From Nematopogon swammerdamellus (lineage: Eukaryota; Arthropoda; Insecta; Lepidoptera; Adelidae), in the NCBI GenBank assembly GCA_946902875.1, contig OX336358.1:15927694-15991693 (forward strand): a DNA stretch of 64,000 nt, read 5' to 3'. Shown here in pieces: positions 55,723 to 64,000 of the stretch. The notes under the pieces are model-generated. The model had not been told where the DNA came from. It was given only the letters and a program-made list of their open reading frames with translations, and ran no database searches. A program made the translations under genes and the position numbers. How positions within the stretch are numbered: the first letter of the stretch is position 1; each line of letters opens with the position of its first letter.

Positions 55723-56135
55723 ACGAACACTCCTAAAAGAAAAAATATAAGAATTTAGTTGCATAATAGGTATTCCCGTCCTTCCGGTGAAGTAAAATTA
55801 AGTTTTCATTAAAAAAAAACCCTACATTAAAACAATTACCTATCGCATATCAGTTTATCTTACGACATGTCTTCCTAGAAGGAAAGGCTCGAGGCATATC
55901 GTTCAGCTTAGGAAGAACCTAAACGTACAGAATGAGGCGGATATTAAGCGCCATTAGTCGCCCCTGAGGGTAGATGTCATTAACTGGCAGTTAGCCAACA
56001 CTGAGGTAAACTCAACTTAGAACGTATGCTTAAGGTTGCTATGAGATAAGTAAAGCTTCCATTTTTTTTGTGACTTAACATAAATAGATCGCTAATAGCG
56101 TGCTACGCTACACGCATGATGTCAACCCATCGCAC
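55723..56135. other. No gene seen
   Basis: No recognised repeat. Short frames only. Confidence 0.35.
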
Positions 56136-56577
56136 CCTCGGTAGCTCAGTGGTGCGGTCGGTCGACTGCCGGTCAAATCATAAGCACACCTGGGCGCGAT
56201 CAGTGGATGGATGTGTGACCGCTCGACCGTGGTTCGGATTCCACGTAAAACTGTAGGTAAGTGACCTACAGTTTTACGTGGATCCACTGATCGCGCTCAG
56301 GTGTGCTTATGATCCGACCGGCAGTCGACCGACGACCGCACCACTGAGCTACCGAGTTGTGGTGTGATGGATTGACATTGGCCGGTGCGGTGAGTAGGTG
56401 GTAGGGTTTAACCCGCCCGGCTATGTAAATAGTTCGTGTTTACCATCCAGTACAGTGTATCCGGCACGACCGAAAGGAAGCACTGACATGGCACCTAGTT
56501 CACCAAGGTGTTATGGGCTGACATCATGGATGTAGTAGGTGACGTAGCCAATCGTGTCAGTTTCCATAAATAAAAAC
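56136..56577 (+). repeat. SINE-B with inverted duplicate head
   Basis: A head at 56136-56258 (CCTCGGTAGCTCAGTGGTGC to CACGTAAAACTGTAGGT) is followed after AAGTG by its own inverse (56264-56356, ACCTACAGTTTTACGTG to CACTGAGCTACCGAG), then the ordinary body and a TTTCCATAAATAAAAA tail. The forward head has one segment absent from the inverse (GTGTGACCGCTCGACCGTGG). Confidence 0.8.
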
Positions 56578-57025
56578 CCCGGTACTAGATCTCATATTAG
56601 TGTTATCCTTTGTTCTCCTGGTCGGTCAGTAGTAGTTTTTTTTTTAGAAAAATTCTAAGAGACCTATTTCACAAAATAGAGTAAATCCTCGTGACTGCCT
56701 ACCCCTCACATAGGTATGCACTGCAGACTGCACGCCCCCGCGCCGCGCCGCCGCTCGGAAACTAATATAGTGACTAATGGTAGTATAACGGAAGCGGTAA
56801 TTACCGCCTCGGTACCGCGGTGCAAGTACTAAGTTGAAACCTAGGTATTATCTCACAAACGACAACTTCGCATGTCAAATGCGCCAGCCATCGTCCGAGT
56901 GTGTACGTACACCTCTACTCTACAGCATGAAATGTAACGTACAGTACAGCGGCCACGATGTCTCGAAAACGAATAAATTAATATTAATTAATATTAATTA
57001 ATTAATACTAATCACAAATCTGTAA
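56578..57025. other. No gene seen
   Basis: GC-rich patch at 56735-56760; ATTAATATTAATTA repeats at 56977-57008. Confidence 0.4.
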
Positions 57026-57170
57026 GGCCCACTTGCACCAACACGAGTTTAGAGTTAAGTAGCGAGTTATGAATTTAAACGCGGTTTAAACGCGGTTCCC
57101 ACATACAACGGGTGCTAGCTTAACGAGTTAAACTGGTTTATAGTTAAATTCGTGTTGGTGCAAGTGGGCC
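57026..57170. mobile_element. PIF/Harbinger-like MITE, 145 bp
   Basis: GGCCCACTTGCACCAACACG and its exact inverse form the ends, flanked by a TAA duplication (57023-57025, 57171-57173). No coding content. Confidence 0.8.
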
Positions 57171-57173
57171 TAA

Positions 57174-57480
57174 GTGTTGCTCATGGAGTAAGTTACTTTG
57201 TTTTATGAGATCTGCGTTTGTAAACTCTATGCAGGTATGATACTAAAACTGAATTGACGATTTTTAGAAATATTTTCTGTATGTATGTATTGTTCCTCCA
57301 TAACCCATAATCCGATCATCCGAATTCGATGTAACTTAGTACAAGCACATTTAGCAATACGTGACACAGGATAGGCTAAATAAAATTCAGTTCCGGCTAT
57401 GCTAAAATGTGGCTCTCATCTCATATAAACCGAACTGTTCCGCGCTCCGAAATTAATCTCCGCTACCGGTGCTTTATTTC
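57174..57480 (+). repeat. Single arm of foldback element I
   Basis: GGAGTAAGTTACTTTGTTTT, TTGACGATTTTTAGAAAT, CGTGACACAGGATAGGCTAA and CGGTGCTTTATTTCGGGC match one arm of 11437-12446. It directly follows the MITE's right TAA. Confidence 0.7.
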
Positions 57481-57529
57481 GGGCTTATTTATTATTTATT
57501 TATACCTCTGAAGTATGACCTACCAAACA

Positions 57530-57655
57530 AAAAAAGAATTTTCAAAATCGGCACAACACAAATGACGAAGTAATCGCGTAACAAACATACAAAACAAAAA
57601 TGAAAATCATACAGTCGAATTGAGAACCTCCTCCTTTTGAAGTCGGTTGAAAAGT
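57530..57655 (-). repeat. Repeat K
   Basis: The minus strand starts TTTTCAACCGACTTCAAAAG then GAGGAGGTTCTCAATTCGAC; matches the start of 58351-58545. Confidence 0.65.
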
Positions 57656-57869
57656 AGTGGCATGGGTGGGTGGCTGTGCTTAATAGTCGTCGGAAATGGT
57701 GTTTCGCCTCAGACTTTTATTTCGGTACTTAATCCGAAAACATTAATAGACTATTAATGTAATTAATTAAATAATTTACTATTAACTAATTTAATTAAAA
57801 ACGATTATATTTCATCTGGCGTGTACTTATGTAGTGGACAGAAGATTTCTTCGAACAACGGCACAATTC

Positions 57870-58110
57870 TTTAACTAAATCGTTCTTGTGTCGCACTGCA
57901 AAGGTGTGAGGTGTGGAATGGGCTTCCAAGGGGAATATCTTTGCCTACTCCTACAATCCACGGATCATCAAATCGCGGGTTAATAGCCTTTCTACAGCGA
58001 AAAAAAAACCGCCTTAAAACCGGACTGCCACCTGCTCGGAAGGGAAACTGGCTGTGCCTGAAGCTAAGACCTCGAGCACAGTCACCCAGTTTGGGTGAAA
58101 TAAAACAAAA
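57870..58110 (+). pseudogene. LINE ORF2 C-terminal fragment, frameshifted
   Basis: SLTKSFLCRTAKV, then WNGLPRGISLPTPTIHGSS in a shifted frame where the 5027 copy has NGLPGNIFPHSYNPRIF. A 3' UTR (AGCACAGTCACCCAGTTTGG) ends with AATAAAACAAAA. Same LINE subfamily as 5027-5215, with at least one insertion or deletion near GGCTTCCAAGGGGAA. Confidence 0.65.
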
Positions 58111-58350
58111 TTAAAAATATAATTATTTCCTTAAGTGCAGCGTCGACACAGCCATTATAGGTATGGTTGCAACAAAATTACACACTTAACAAAAATATGC
58201 ACTGACATGTGCCCGCGGCTCCACTCGAGCTAAAGCCGGCGCAAACTCTATGTAAATCGGTTGAATAGTTTTCGAGTAAATCACAGGAAAGCTAACCGAA
58301 TTGGTAGATTTTTTTCAACTGCGTTCACTTTCGACCCCACTATTTTATTT

Positions 58351-58545
58351 TTAACCGACTTCAAAAAAGGAGGAGGTTCTATGTTCGGCTGTATGTATTT
58401 TTTTTTATGTATGTTCAGCAATATCTTCCCCAATTGTGAACCGATTTCGATGATTCTTTTTGTGTTCGGTTCAGTCTAGCTCCAAGGTGGTCCCATTTTT
58501 TTTTGGTCAAGATCGGATTGGAAAGCGAGGCGGAATCGCGAGTAC
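58351..58545 (+). repeat. Repeat K
   Basis: TTAACCGACTTCAAAAAAGG, GAACCGATTTCGATGATTC and GTCAAGATCGGATTGGAAAG. An element edge seen at 28370-28548 and 57530-57655. Confidence 0.6.
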
Positions 58546-58611
58546 ATTAATAGCAAATAAAAATTACTAAAAAAACTGTGAAATAAAAAACTATTTAAAA
58601 AAATATAAAAA

Positions 58612-58757
58612 CCGCCTTCAAAAATGTATGAAATAAAAAAATAAAAATCGAACCCTAGAGTTGAAGGCGGTGGTGCTAAAGCAAGCAAAAATAACCGACC
58701 GCCTTCAACTCTAGGGTTCGATTTTTATTTTTTTATTTCATACATTTTTGAAGGCGG
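58612..58757. repeat. Perfect 59-bp inverted repeat
   Basis: 58612-58670 and 58699-58757 are exact inverses over 59 bases (outer ends CCGCCTTCAAAAATGTATG..., inner ends ...CTCTAGGGTTCGATTTT), with a 28-base spacer. Each arm itself begins CCGCCTTCAA and ends TTGAAGGCGG. Confidence 0.95.
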
Positions 58758-58798
58758 TTTTTTCTATCTACTAGTGTTAGTTTATTCCTGAAAATAAA

Positions 58799-59160
58799 TG
58801 TGGGGCCGGTACTTAAAAAGAATATCCCCACAGCATCTCTCCCCATGCATGTCGTAAAAGGCGACTAAGGGATAAGGACTAGATGTCGTGCTAAAGGGCG
58901 ACAGGCTCGCTCGCTACCTCTCACCTTGGCATGGTACTTCCAGCGAGTCATGCAGCTGGTGGGTCTTCGTGCCTTACTTGCTGCTTGATCGATTGAATCT
59001 TGTTCGAATACTTTGCGAAACGTGGTGGTCAGTGTTGTGCTGTAATTTACCAGAGTTCTTGGAGCACAACACCGATTACTCTGCTTACCCCGATTACTCT
59101 GCTTACCTCTGATTGTCGGGATTCAGCGTGTGTGATATGTATGTATGTATGTAATAAATA
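58799..59160 (+). repeat. Repeat C, reference copy
   Basis: 5' module TGTGGGGCCGGTACTTAAAA, CATGTCGTAAAAGGCGACTA; middle CACCTTGGCATGGTACTTCC, GAGTCATGCAGCTGGTGGGT, AAACGTGGTGGTCAGTGTTG; 3' part GTAATTTACCAGAGTTCTTG, CCGATTGTCGGG-like, and a (TATG)n then AATAAATAAA tail. A 17-base unit CCGATTACTCTGCTTAC is duplicated near 59070-59105. Nonautonomous. Confidence 0.75.
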
Positions 59161-59599
59161 AAATGACGAGGTGTTGTTATGTTATCTCAGGAGACCTACG
59201 TGCCCTGTGTATGCGTTGAATGATTTAATGTGAAGCAATAATTAGTTATTATCTAAGTGAGTTCGTATCTACGTGACATGTCACACTTAATTAACGTGAA
59301 GTTCGACTCAAGCTGTCTCATTCATTTCTTTTCTGACGAAATAAACTATTAAACTGTAAAAATTATAAACATGTTATCGACCTCTCGCTCGCGATTACTC
59401 GAAGTAAGCAAAAATAATTTGTTATTAGAATATGCCATTAACTTAATATTTTTAATTTTTTGCTTAGATATAGTATGTTATATATTTAACATAATGAAAA
59501 CTTAGTATGTAAGTTATATTTAAAAAAAGCTCTGTAAGGTTTCTTACCCGGTTCTTCCTTATAGATTGCACTACTGAACGGGAAATCATAAAAAATTAT
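59161..59599. other. No gene seen
   Basis: AT-rich sequence with no coding pattern. Confidence 0.4.
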
Positions 59600-59697
59600 G
59601 ACGAACCATACTGAATATGCATATGTCTCAATGAAATATTGTTTATAGTTGTGTGTTCTTTATGGCGAAATAAATATCTGAATCTGAATCTGACTTA
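59600..59697 (+). repeat. Repeat D tail
   Basis: GACGAACCATACTGAATATG, GTCTCAATGAAATATTG and TTATGGCGAAATAAATATC with TCTGAATCTGAATCTGA at the end. Confidence 0.75.
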
Positions 59698-59725
59698 AAA
59701 AATATATGACTAATTATATTATTAC

Positions 59726-60250
59726 ACTAGCTGTGTTGCCCGCGGCTTCGCTCGCGTGAAATTCGTATTTCAAAAGAAGAAATTAAGTACCTAACTATAT
59801 GGGCGAGGCCGAAGGTCGAGCTGCGTTCAGGAAAACGATAAACTTCTCGAAGAAACTAAGTAGATAACTGAAGGCAAGGCCGAAGGCCAAGTTGCGTTCA
59901 GGTAAACAATATTCTTTCTAAATAAATGTAAGTAACTAAGGGCGAGGCCGAAGGCCGAGCAGGTAAACAATAAACCTTCTTCCGCCCTCGGGCCTCGCCC
60001 TCAATGAATTGCTTTCTTCGATAGAATATAATGTCGTTTACGTGAACGAAGTCGAAAATATTACGTTATTCCGGTATATACACTGTCACTATAGAAAGTT
60101 TCTTCAAAATCCGTTTAGTGGTTTTGCGTGATGCGCATACAGACAGACAGACATATTAAACAAAAAATTTAAAAACTGTTCTAACATGTTTAGTTTCTCA
60201 TTTTAAGACGTGCTGGTTGGTTTTTTTCCGAATATATTCAATGTACATAT
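59726..60250 (+). repeat. CCCGCGGCTT repeat with 70-bp internal units
   Basis: Starts CTAGCTGTGTTGCCCGCGGC. It contains three units of about 70 bp (anchor GGCGAGGCCGAAGGCCGAG-like at about 59802, 59872, 59940), then TCAAAATCCGTTTAGTGGTT, GCGTGATGCGCATACAGACA and ACATGTTTAGTTTCTCATTT. The last part recurs inverted at 62640-62870; the units recur expanded at 63575-64000. Confidence 0.65.
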
Positions 60251-60885
60251 TTTTTTACAGTTATTTACGATTTAATTATATGTATATTATGTATTTAATG
60301 TTTAACGTAACGTAACGACATACGAGTACCTAGATAATAAATTACTCATAGTAAGTATGTACATAGATATTGTATCACACTTTTCTGAGATACAGAAGGC
60401 GGACTTTTTGCAGAATACAATTTCTTTCGGCCGAAGTGAAGATTCCGATATTAATTTCACACATAGGTGGTTAACGTTAACAATATTTCATTAACATAAT
60501 ATATGCATATTCAGTACGCATGGGTATAAAAAAATTAAAAATATGTGTGTGACGAGCGTTCATGAGGATGCGGGCTATACGTTTGGCCTGAACGTCGAGC
60601 CAGATAGTTCGGAAAACGACCTTGAGTAAAGGTAAAGCCCTTATGCCATAATGAAGATACCAGTTCCTAGGGAGTGGAATGACCTAGTCCAGCCCCCTTT
60701 TTCTTTTGTAGTCATTGGACTTTCAGTGTTTGGAATTTACGTACACGTGCAGTTCAATTCTACTAGTTACCTATGTATGGAGCATGCCCATGCCCAATTG
60801 TCATCCATGTCTATCCACGAATAAGTGATTTTATTTTTATTTAATAAAGGCGGACGTTAAGCGTCCACCAAATCTTGGTGAAACT
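60251..60885. other. No gene seen
   Basis: AT-rich. TTTGGCCTGAACGTCGAGCC at about 60579 resembles GAGCCCGAAACGTCGAGCC at about 49365, suggesting a minor shared repeat. Confidence 0.35.
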
Positions 60886-61273
60886 AAAAAAACTGGCCAA
60901 GTGCGAGTCGAACTCGCGCACCGAGGGTTCCGTATCGCCATGTCATGGTAAGCCCCACTGACGCCATCTATGGCGTGTTTATGAAATGCTTCATATTAGT
61001 TAAAATTCATGATTAGTTAAAATGCTTCATACTCTTTTCGGTAGATGGTGCTCATACACTTTTTAGTTTCATCTATGGGAACCCCCGTGAATTTTTTACT
61101 TTTTCTTATTTGTTTTAAATTATTTGTTGTTATACCGGCCATAATAAGTATCACATTATGTGAACATTTCAACGGGCTACCTATTACGGTTCAAGAGATA
61201 CATCCCTCGGACAGACAGACAGACGGCGTAGGCTGAGTAATAGGGTCCCGTACCGGATACGGAACCCTAAAAA
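60886..61273 (+). repeat. Repeat E copy
   Basis: CTGGCCAAGTGCGAGTCGAA to GGATACGGAACCCTAAAAA, with a short (GACA)n run. All internal modules are in order. Confidence 0.8.
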
Positions 61274-61394
61274 TCTGAAGTTACGAAACCCTATTCTGAA
61301 ACACCTTATGTAAAATTAACTTTTGCTCATGAAAAAGCTTCATCGAGTGGTTATCAAGGTATAAAATACACTTTATACCGGCAAAGGAAGCATA

Positions 61395-61643
61395 ATTTCT
61401 CAACGAACGACATCGACGCGAGCGAAGCCTATGCATCTGATTTACAACGTGGCTACAACAACACTTGAGTTATCTAAATTTCTCAACGAACGACATCGAC
61501 GCGAGCGAAGCCTATGCATCTGATTTACAACGTGGCTACAACAACACTTGAGTTATCTAAATTTCTCAACGAACGACATCGACGCGAGCGAAGCCTATGC
61601 ATCTGATTTACAACGTGGCTACAACAACACTTGAGTTATCTAA
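61395..61643. repeat. 83-bp unit, three identical tandem copies
   Basis: Units 61395-61477, 61478-61560 and 61561-61643 begin ATTTCTCAACGAACGACATC and end ACTTGAGTTATCTAA. I see no difference among them. Confidence 0.95.
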
Positions 61644-61825
61644 ATGATGTTTTTCGGGAAGCTGGAGGTGACGAGACGCGCGTATAACGCGCCGTCTCCG
61701 CAGATAGTGAGTGATTTAGAGAGCGCCTTCTGGTTACTGATAAACCACTGGCTGTTATCGTAAGCGCTGGTTTAGTTATAACTGATAAAGCGAGGATAAG
61801 AAGTTGAATTACAGATTTTAATAAA

Positions 61826-62002
61826 CTCCGACCTTTAAAAAGTAGAAAATATTTCCGTTTACTTACTTTTAAAGGAGTCGGGGGACCGCTGAGTAAATTT
61901 CCGCGCAGCTCTGAGTTTTTATCATTTATTTACTTAGCGGTCTCCCGACTCCTTTAAGTAAACGGAAATTATTTTTCACTTTTTAAGGGTCGGGGGTTTT
62001 TA
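61826..62002. repeat. Palindromic repeat H core
   Basis: CCGACCTTTAAAAAGTAGAA, TTCCGTTTACTTACTTTTAA, AGTCGGGGGACCGCTGAGTA return inverted as TACTTAGCGGTCTCCCGACT to TTTTTAAGGGTCGGGGG. Loop GCGCAGCTCTGAGTTTTTAT. Confidence 0.8.
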
Positions 62003-62039
62003 AAATTTGTAAATTAACATGTATTTAAAGCTTTTTAAA

Positions 62040-62588
62040 AAAAACTGCATGCAAATCGTCCAATATGCAGTGTGGGGTGGATGCCCTCTTTACTTATTGG
62101 CGTCCTTGGACTCTATCCAGCGCCGCGCTATCCGTCTAATTGGTGATCCCAAGCTCACGGAGGGACTTGAATCATTGAGCCACAAGCGAACAATCGGTTC
62201 TCTTAGCCTGTTCTGTAGGTAGGTACTACCATGGACGTTGCTCTGATGAATTGGCTTCCCTCATCCCTCCAGCCCCCATCCGTCTCCGCCACACCCGCCG
62301 TACTCGCTCGGAACATCCATATGTTGTTGACACCCAACTACTAAGGACACGTCGTTTTTCGAAATCGTTCCTGTGTCGAACGGCGAAAATATGGAACGGT
62401 CTTCCGGTGAGTGTGTTCCCTACCACCTATAACCTGGGAATCTTCAAAAGGCGTGTCAATAAATTAGACGAATTTTAGCCGGCATGGCGCCTCTCTGATC
62501 GTGGTTTCGCGAGGAATGGTGTCATTGGCCGTGTCTGATCTTCCGTTGAAGTATTGGTCACAGACACCCGCGCCGGATGTCTATGAAA
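62040..62588 (+). pseudogene. LINE ORF2 C-terminus, two frames
   Basis: The first piece includes WGGCPLYLLASLDSIQRRAI then RLIGDPKLTEGLESLSHKRT (to 62222). The second, after a break near 62222-62250, reads LIPPAPIRLRHTRRTRSEHP, YVVDTQLLRTRRFSKSFLCR, TAKIWNGLPVSVFPTTYNLG and IFKRRVNKLDEF to a TAG at 62476-62478. A 3' UTR runs to a short A tail at about 62588. This is the longest LINE remnant of the jockey/CR1-like type here; the frame break makes it inactive. Confidence 0.8.
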
Positions 62589-62639
62589 AAAAATATTAAG
62601 ATAATCTATTTACTCTCTCTCTGTATGATATCTGGTACA

Positions 62640-62870
62640 TCTATACATATAATAAAATCGTAGAGGTAAGAAAGTCTGTACATTGAATGTATTCGGAAAA
62701 AAACTAACCAGGGTGGCTTAAAATGAGATACTGAACATGTTAGAACAGTTTTTAAAATTTTTGTTTGTTTGTTTGTTTGTTTGTCTGTACGCGCATCACG
62801 CAAAAACCACTGAACGGAATTAGACGAAACTTTGTATAGTGGCAGTTTATATGCCGGGTTAACATAATAC
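62640..62870 (-). repeat. Inverted copy of 59726-type repeat 3' part
   Basis: GTACATTGAATGTATTCGG, AAAATGAGATACTGAACATG, (GTTT)n, GCGCATCACGCAAAAACCAC match the end of 59726-60250 inverted. Confidence 0.65.
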
Positions 62871-62954
62871 GTAAAAAAATTAACAATAATAAAAAAAAAT
62901 TAACAATTATAAACATTATTGCGCGTTTAAAATCACGTAGTCCAAAGTAAAGGT

Positions 62955-63357
62955 AATTAAAAAACCCCCGACCCTTAAAAAGTCAAAAATAATTTCCGTT
63001 TACTTACTTAAAGGAGTCGGGAGACCGCTAAGTAAATTCCCGCGCAGCTCTGAGTTTTTATATTTTATTTACTTAGCGGTCCCCCGACTCCTTTAAGTAA
63101 GTAAACGGAAATTATTTTTGACTTTTTAAGGGTCGGGGGTTTTTTAAATTTGTAATTTAACTTTTATTTCAAGCTTTTTTAAAAAAACCGCATGAAAATC
63201 CGTCCACTTTTTAAGATAATTAATTGTTTTATTACTTAATTACTTGATTACTTGATTACCAACATAGCTAAGAACCATCCCGATTAAACAAGCTTTCTAA
63301 TAAAAAAAACCGCATCCAAATCGGTCCATCCGTTTGGGAGCTACGATGCCACAGACA

Positions 63358-63398
<41 letters not shown>

Positions 63399-63440
63399 AA
63401 CTTATAACACCCCTCCGTTTTTTTCGTCGGGGGTTAAAAA
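62955..63440 (-). repeat. Repeat H, full length with (CA)n
   Basis: A hairpin at about 62962-63164 (AAAAAACCCCCGACCCTTAA to its inverse) is followed by AAAAACCGCATCCAAATCGG, CCGTTTGGGAGCTACGATGC, (CA)n at 63359-63393 and TTTTTTCGTCGGGGGTTA. It is the inverse arrangement of 6475-7130 without the inserted repeat F. Confidence 0.75.
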
Positions 63441-63574
63441 CAATTTTAAATGTCATGTTGACAACGGAGCACTGTCATCTCGACGTGAGCTGGCCGGTGA
63501 CAAATTGTTTGATAAATAAAAATAATAATTGAAAGTCGAAGTTATGTCGCTGTCATTGGTGCAATAAAATTTAT
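63441..63574. other. No gene seen
   Basis: Short unique-looking spacer. Confidence 0.4.
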
Positions 63575-64000
63575 ATATCTGTTGCCCGCGGCTTCGCTCG
63601 CGTGAAATTCGTATTTAAAAAAAAGAAAGTAAGTAACTAAAGGCGGGCCCGAAGGCGGATCTGCGCTCATGTAAACGATATTCTTTCTCGATGAAAGTAA
63701 CTAAGGGCGAGGCGGAAGGCGGAGCTGAGTTCAGGAAGAAGAAAAACATTCTTGAAGAAAGTAAGTAACTAAGGGCTAGGCCGAAGGCCGAGCTCTATTC
63801 TGGAAGACCATAAACCTTCTCGAAGAAAGTAAGTAACTATGGGCGAGGCCGCAGGCCGAGCTGCGTTCAGGAAGAAGCTAAACCATCTTGAAGAAAGTAA
63901 GTAACTAAGGCGAGGCCGAAGGCCGAGCTACGTTCGGATAATTGAAAAACCATCTCGAAGAAAGCAAGTAACTAAGGGCGAGGCCGAAGGCCGAGCTGCG
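63575..64000. repeat. 68-bp minisatellite at the edge of a CCCGCGGCTT repeat
   Basis: CTGTTGCCCGCGGCTTCGCT starts the element as at 59726. The anchor AAGTAACTAA-like then recurs at 63631, 63695, 63763, 63831, 63899 and 63966, each followed by GGCGAGGCCGAAGGCCGAG-like sequence. Six or more units; the array continues past the window. Confidence 0.85.

Noticed and set aside
63334..63519. Frame with poly-Thr/His run
   Set aside because: Translation of a (CA)n microsatellite.

Overview
The window looks like a piece of a moth or butterfly (Lepidoptera) nuclear genome. It is AT-rich and intron-like, with no bacterial gene packing. Several short repeat families that I associate with lepidopteran genomes recur on both strands, along with decayed LINE tails and (GACA)n/(GACG)n microsatellites inside repeats. 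Species cannot be fixed from the sequence.

The only host gene I can support well is an EMX-class homeobox gene (empty spiracles / E5 type) on the minus strand. One coding exon (49451-49623) holds homeodomain residues 1-44. The terminal coding exon (21307-21513) holds residues 45-60 plus an acidic tail and the stop. A phase-0 intron of about 27.9 kb separates them at the 44/45 position. The 5' exon or exons with the N-terminus and start codon were not found and are probably beyond 64000. About 21 kb downstream (1-21152) looks intergenic; a TATA plus initiator core promoter at 15793-15825 may mark an unrecognised plus-strand transcription unit.

Almost everything else is transposable-element debris. 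(A) One SINE superfamily has interchangeable 5' heads: a tRNA-type head, a head containing 5S rRNA-like sequence between tRNA-like boxes, and a third head shared with a separate repeat. (B) There are dead 3' ends of LINE ORF2 genes from at least four lineages. (C) DNA-transposon derivatives have visible terminal inverted repeats and target-site duplications: three hAT-like (8-bp duplications), two PIF/Harbinger-like (TAA/TTA), two with TA. (D) Palindromic foldback elements are frequent. (E) Tandem arrays include 157/109/133-bp arrays inside one 2.3-kb inverted-repeat element, a 117-bp triplication inside a MITE, an identical 83-bp triplication, a 27-bp minisatellite and a 68-bp minisatellite running off the right edge.

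Region by region: 1-14.5 kb dense repeats; 14.5-17 kb low-repeat with the candidate promoter; 17.0-19.3 kb large inverted-repeat element; 19.3-21.3 kb low-repeat flank and 3' end of the homeobox gene; 21.5-49.4 kb its intron, with repeat-poor islands (22.2-25.5, 29.4-31.8, 32.5-34.0, 45.0-48.7 kb) that could hold regulatory sequence; 49.4-49.6 kb the upstream homeobox exon; 49.7-64 kb dense repeats, presumably the next upstream intron. No CRISPR array, operon, intact tRNA or intact rRNA gene was seen. Coordinates of repeats are read by eye and may be off by several bases unless a target-site duplication is stated.
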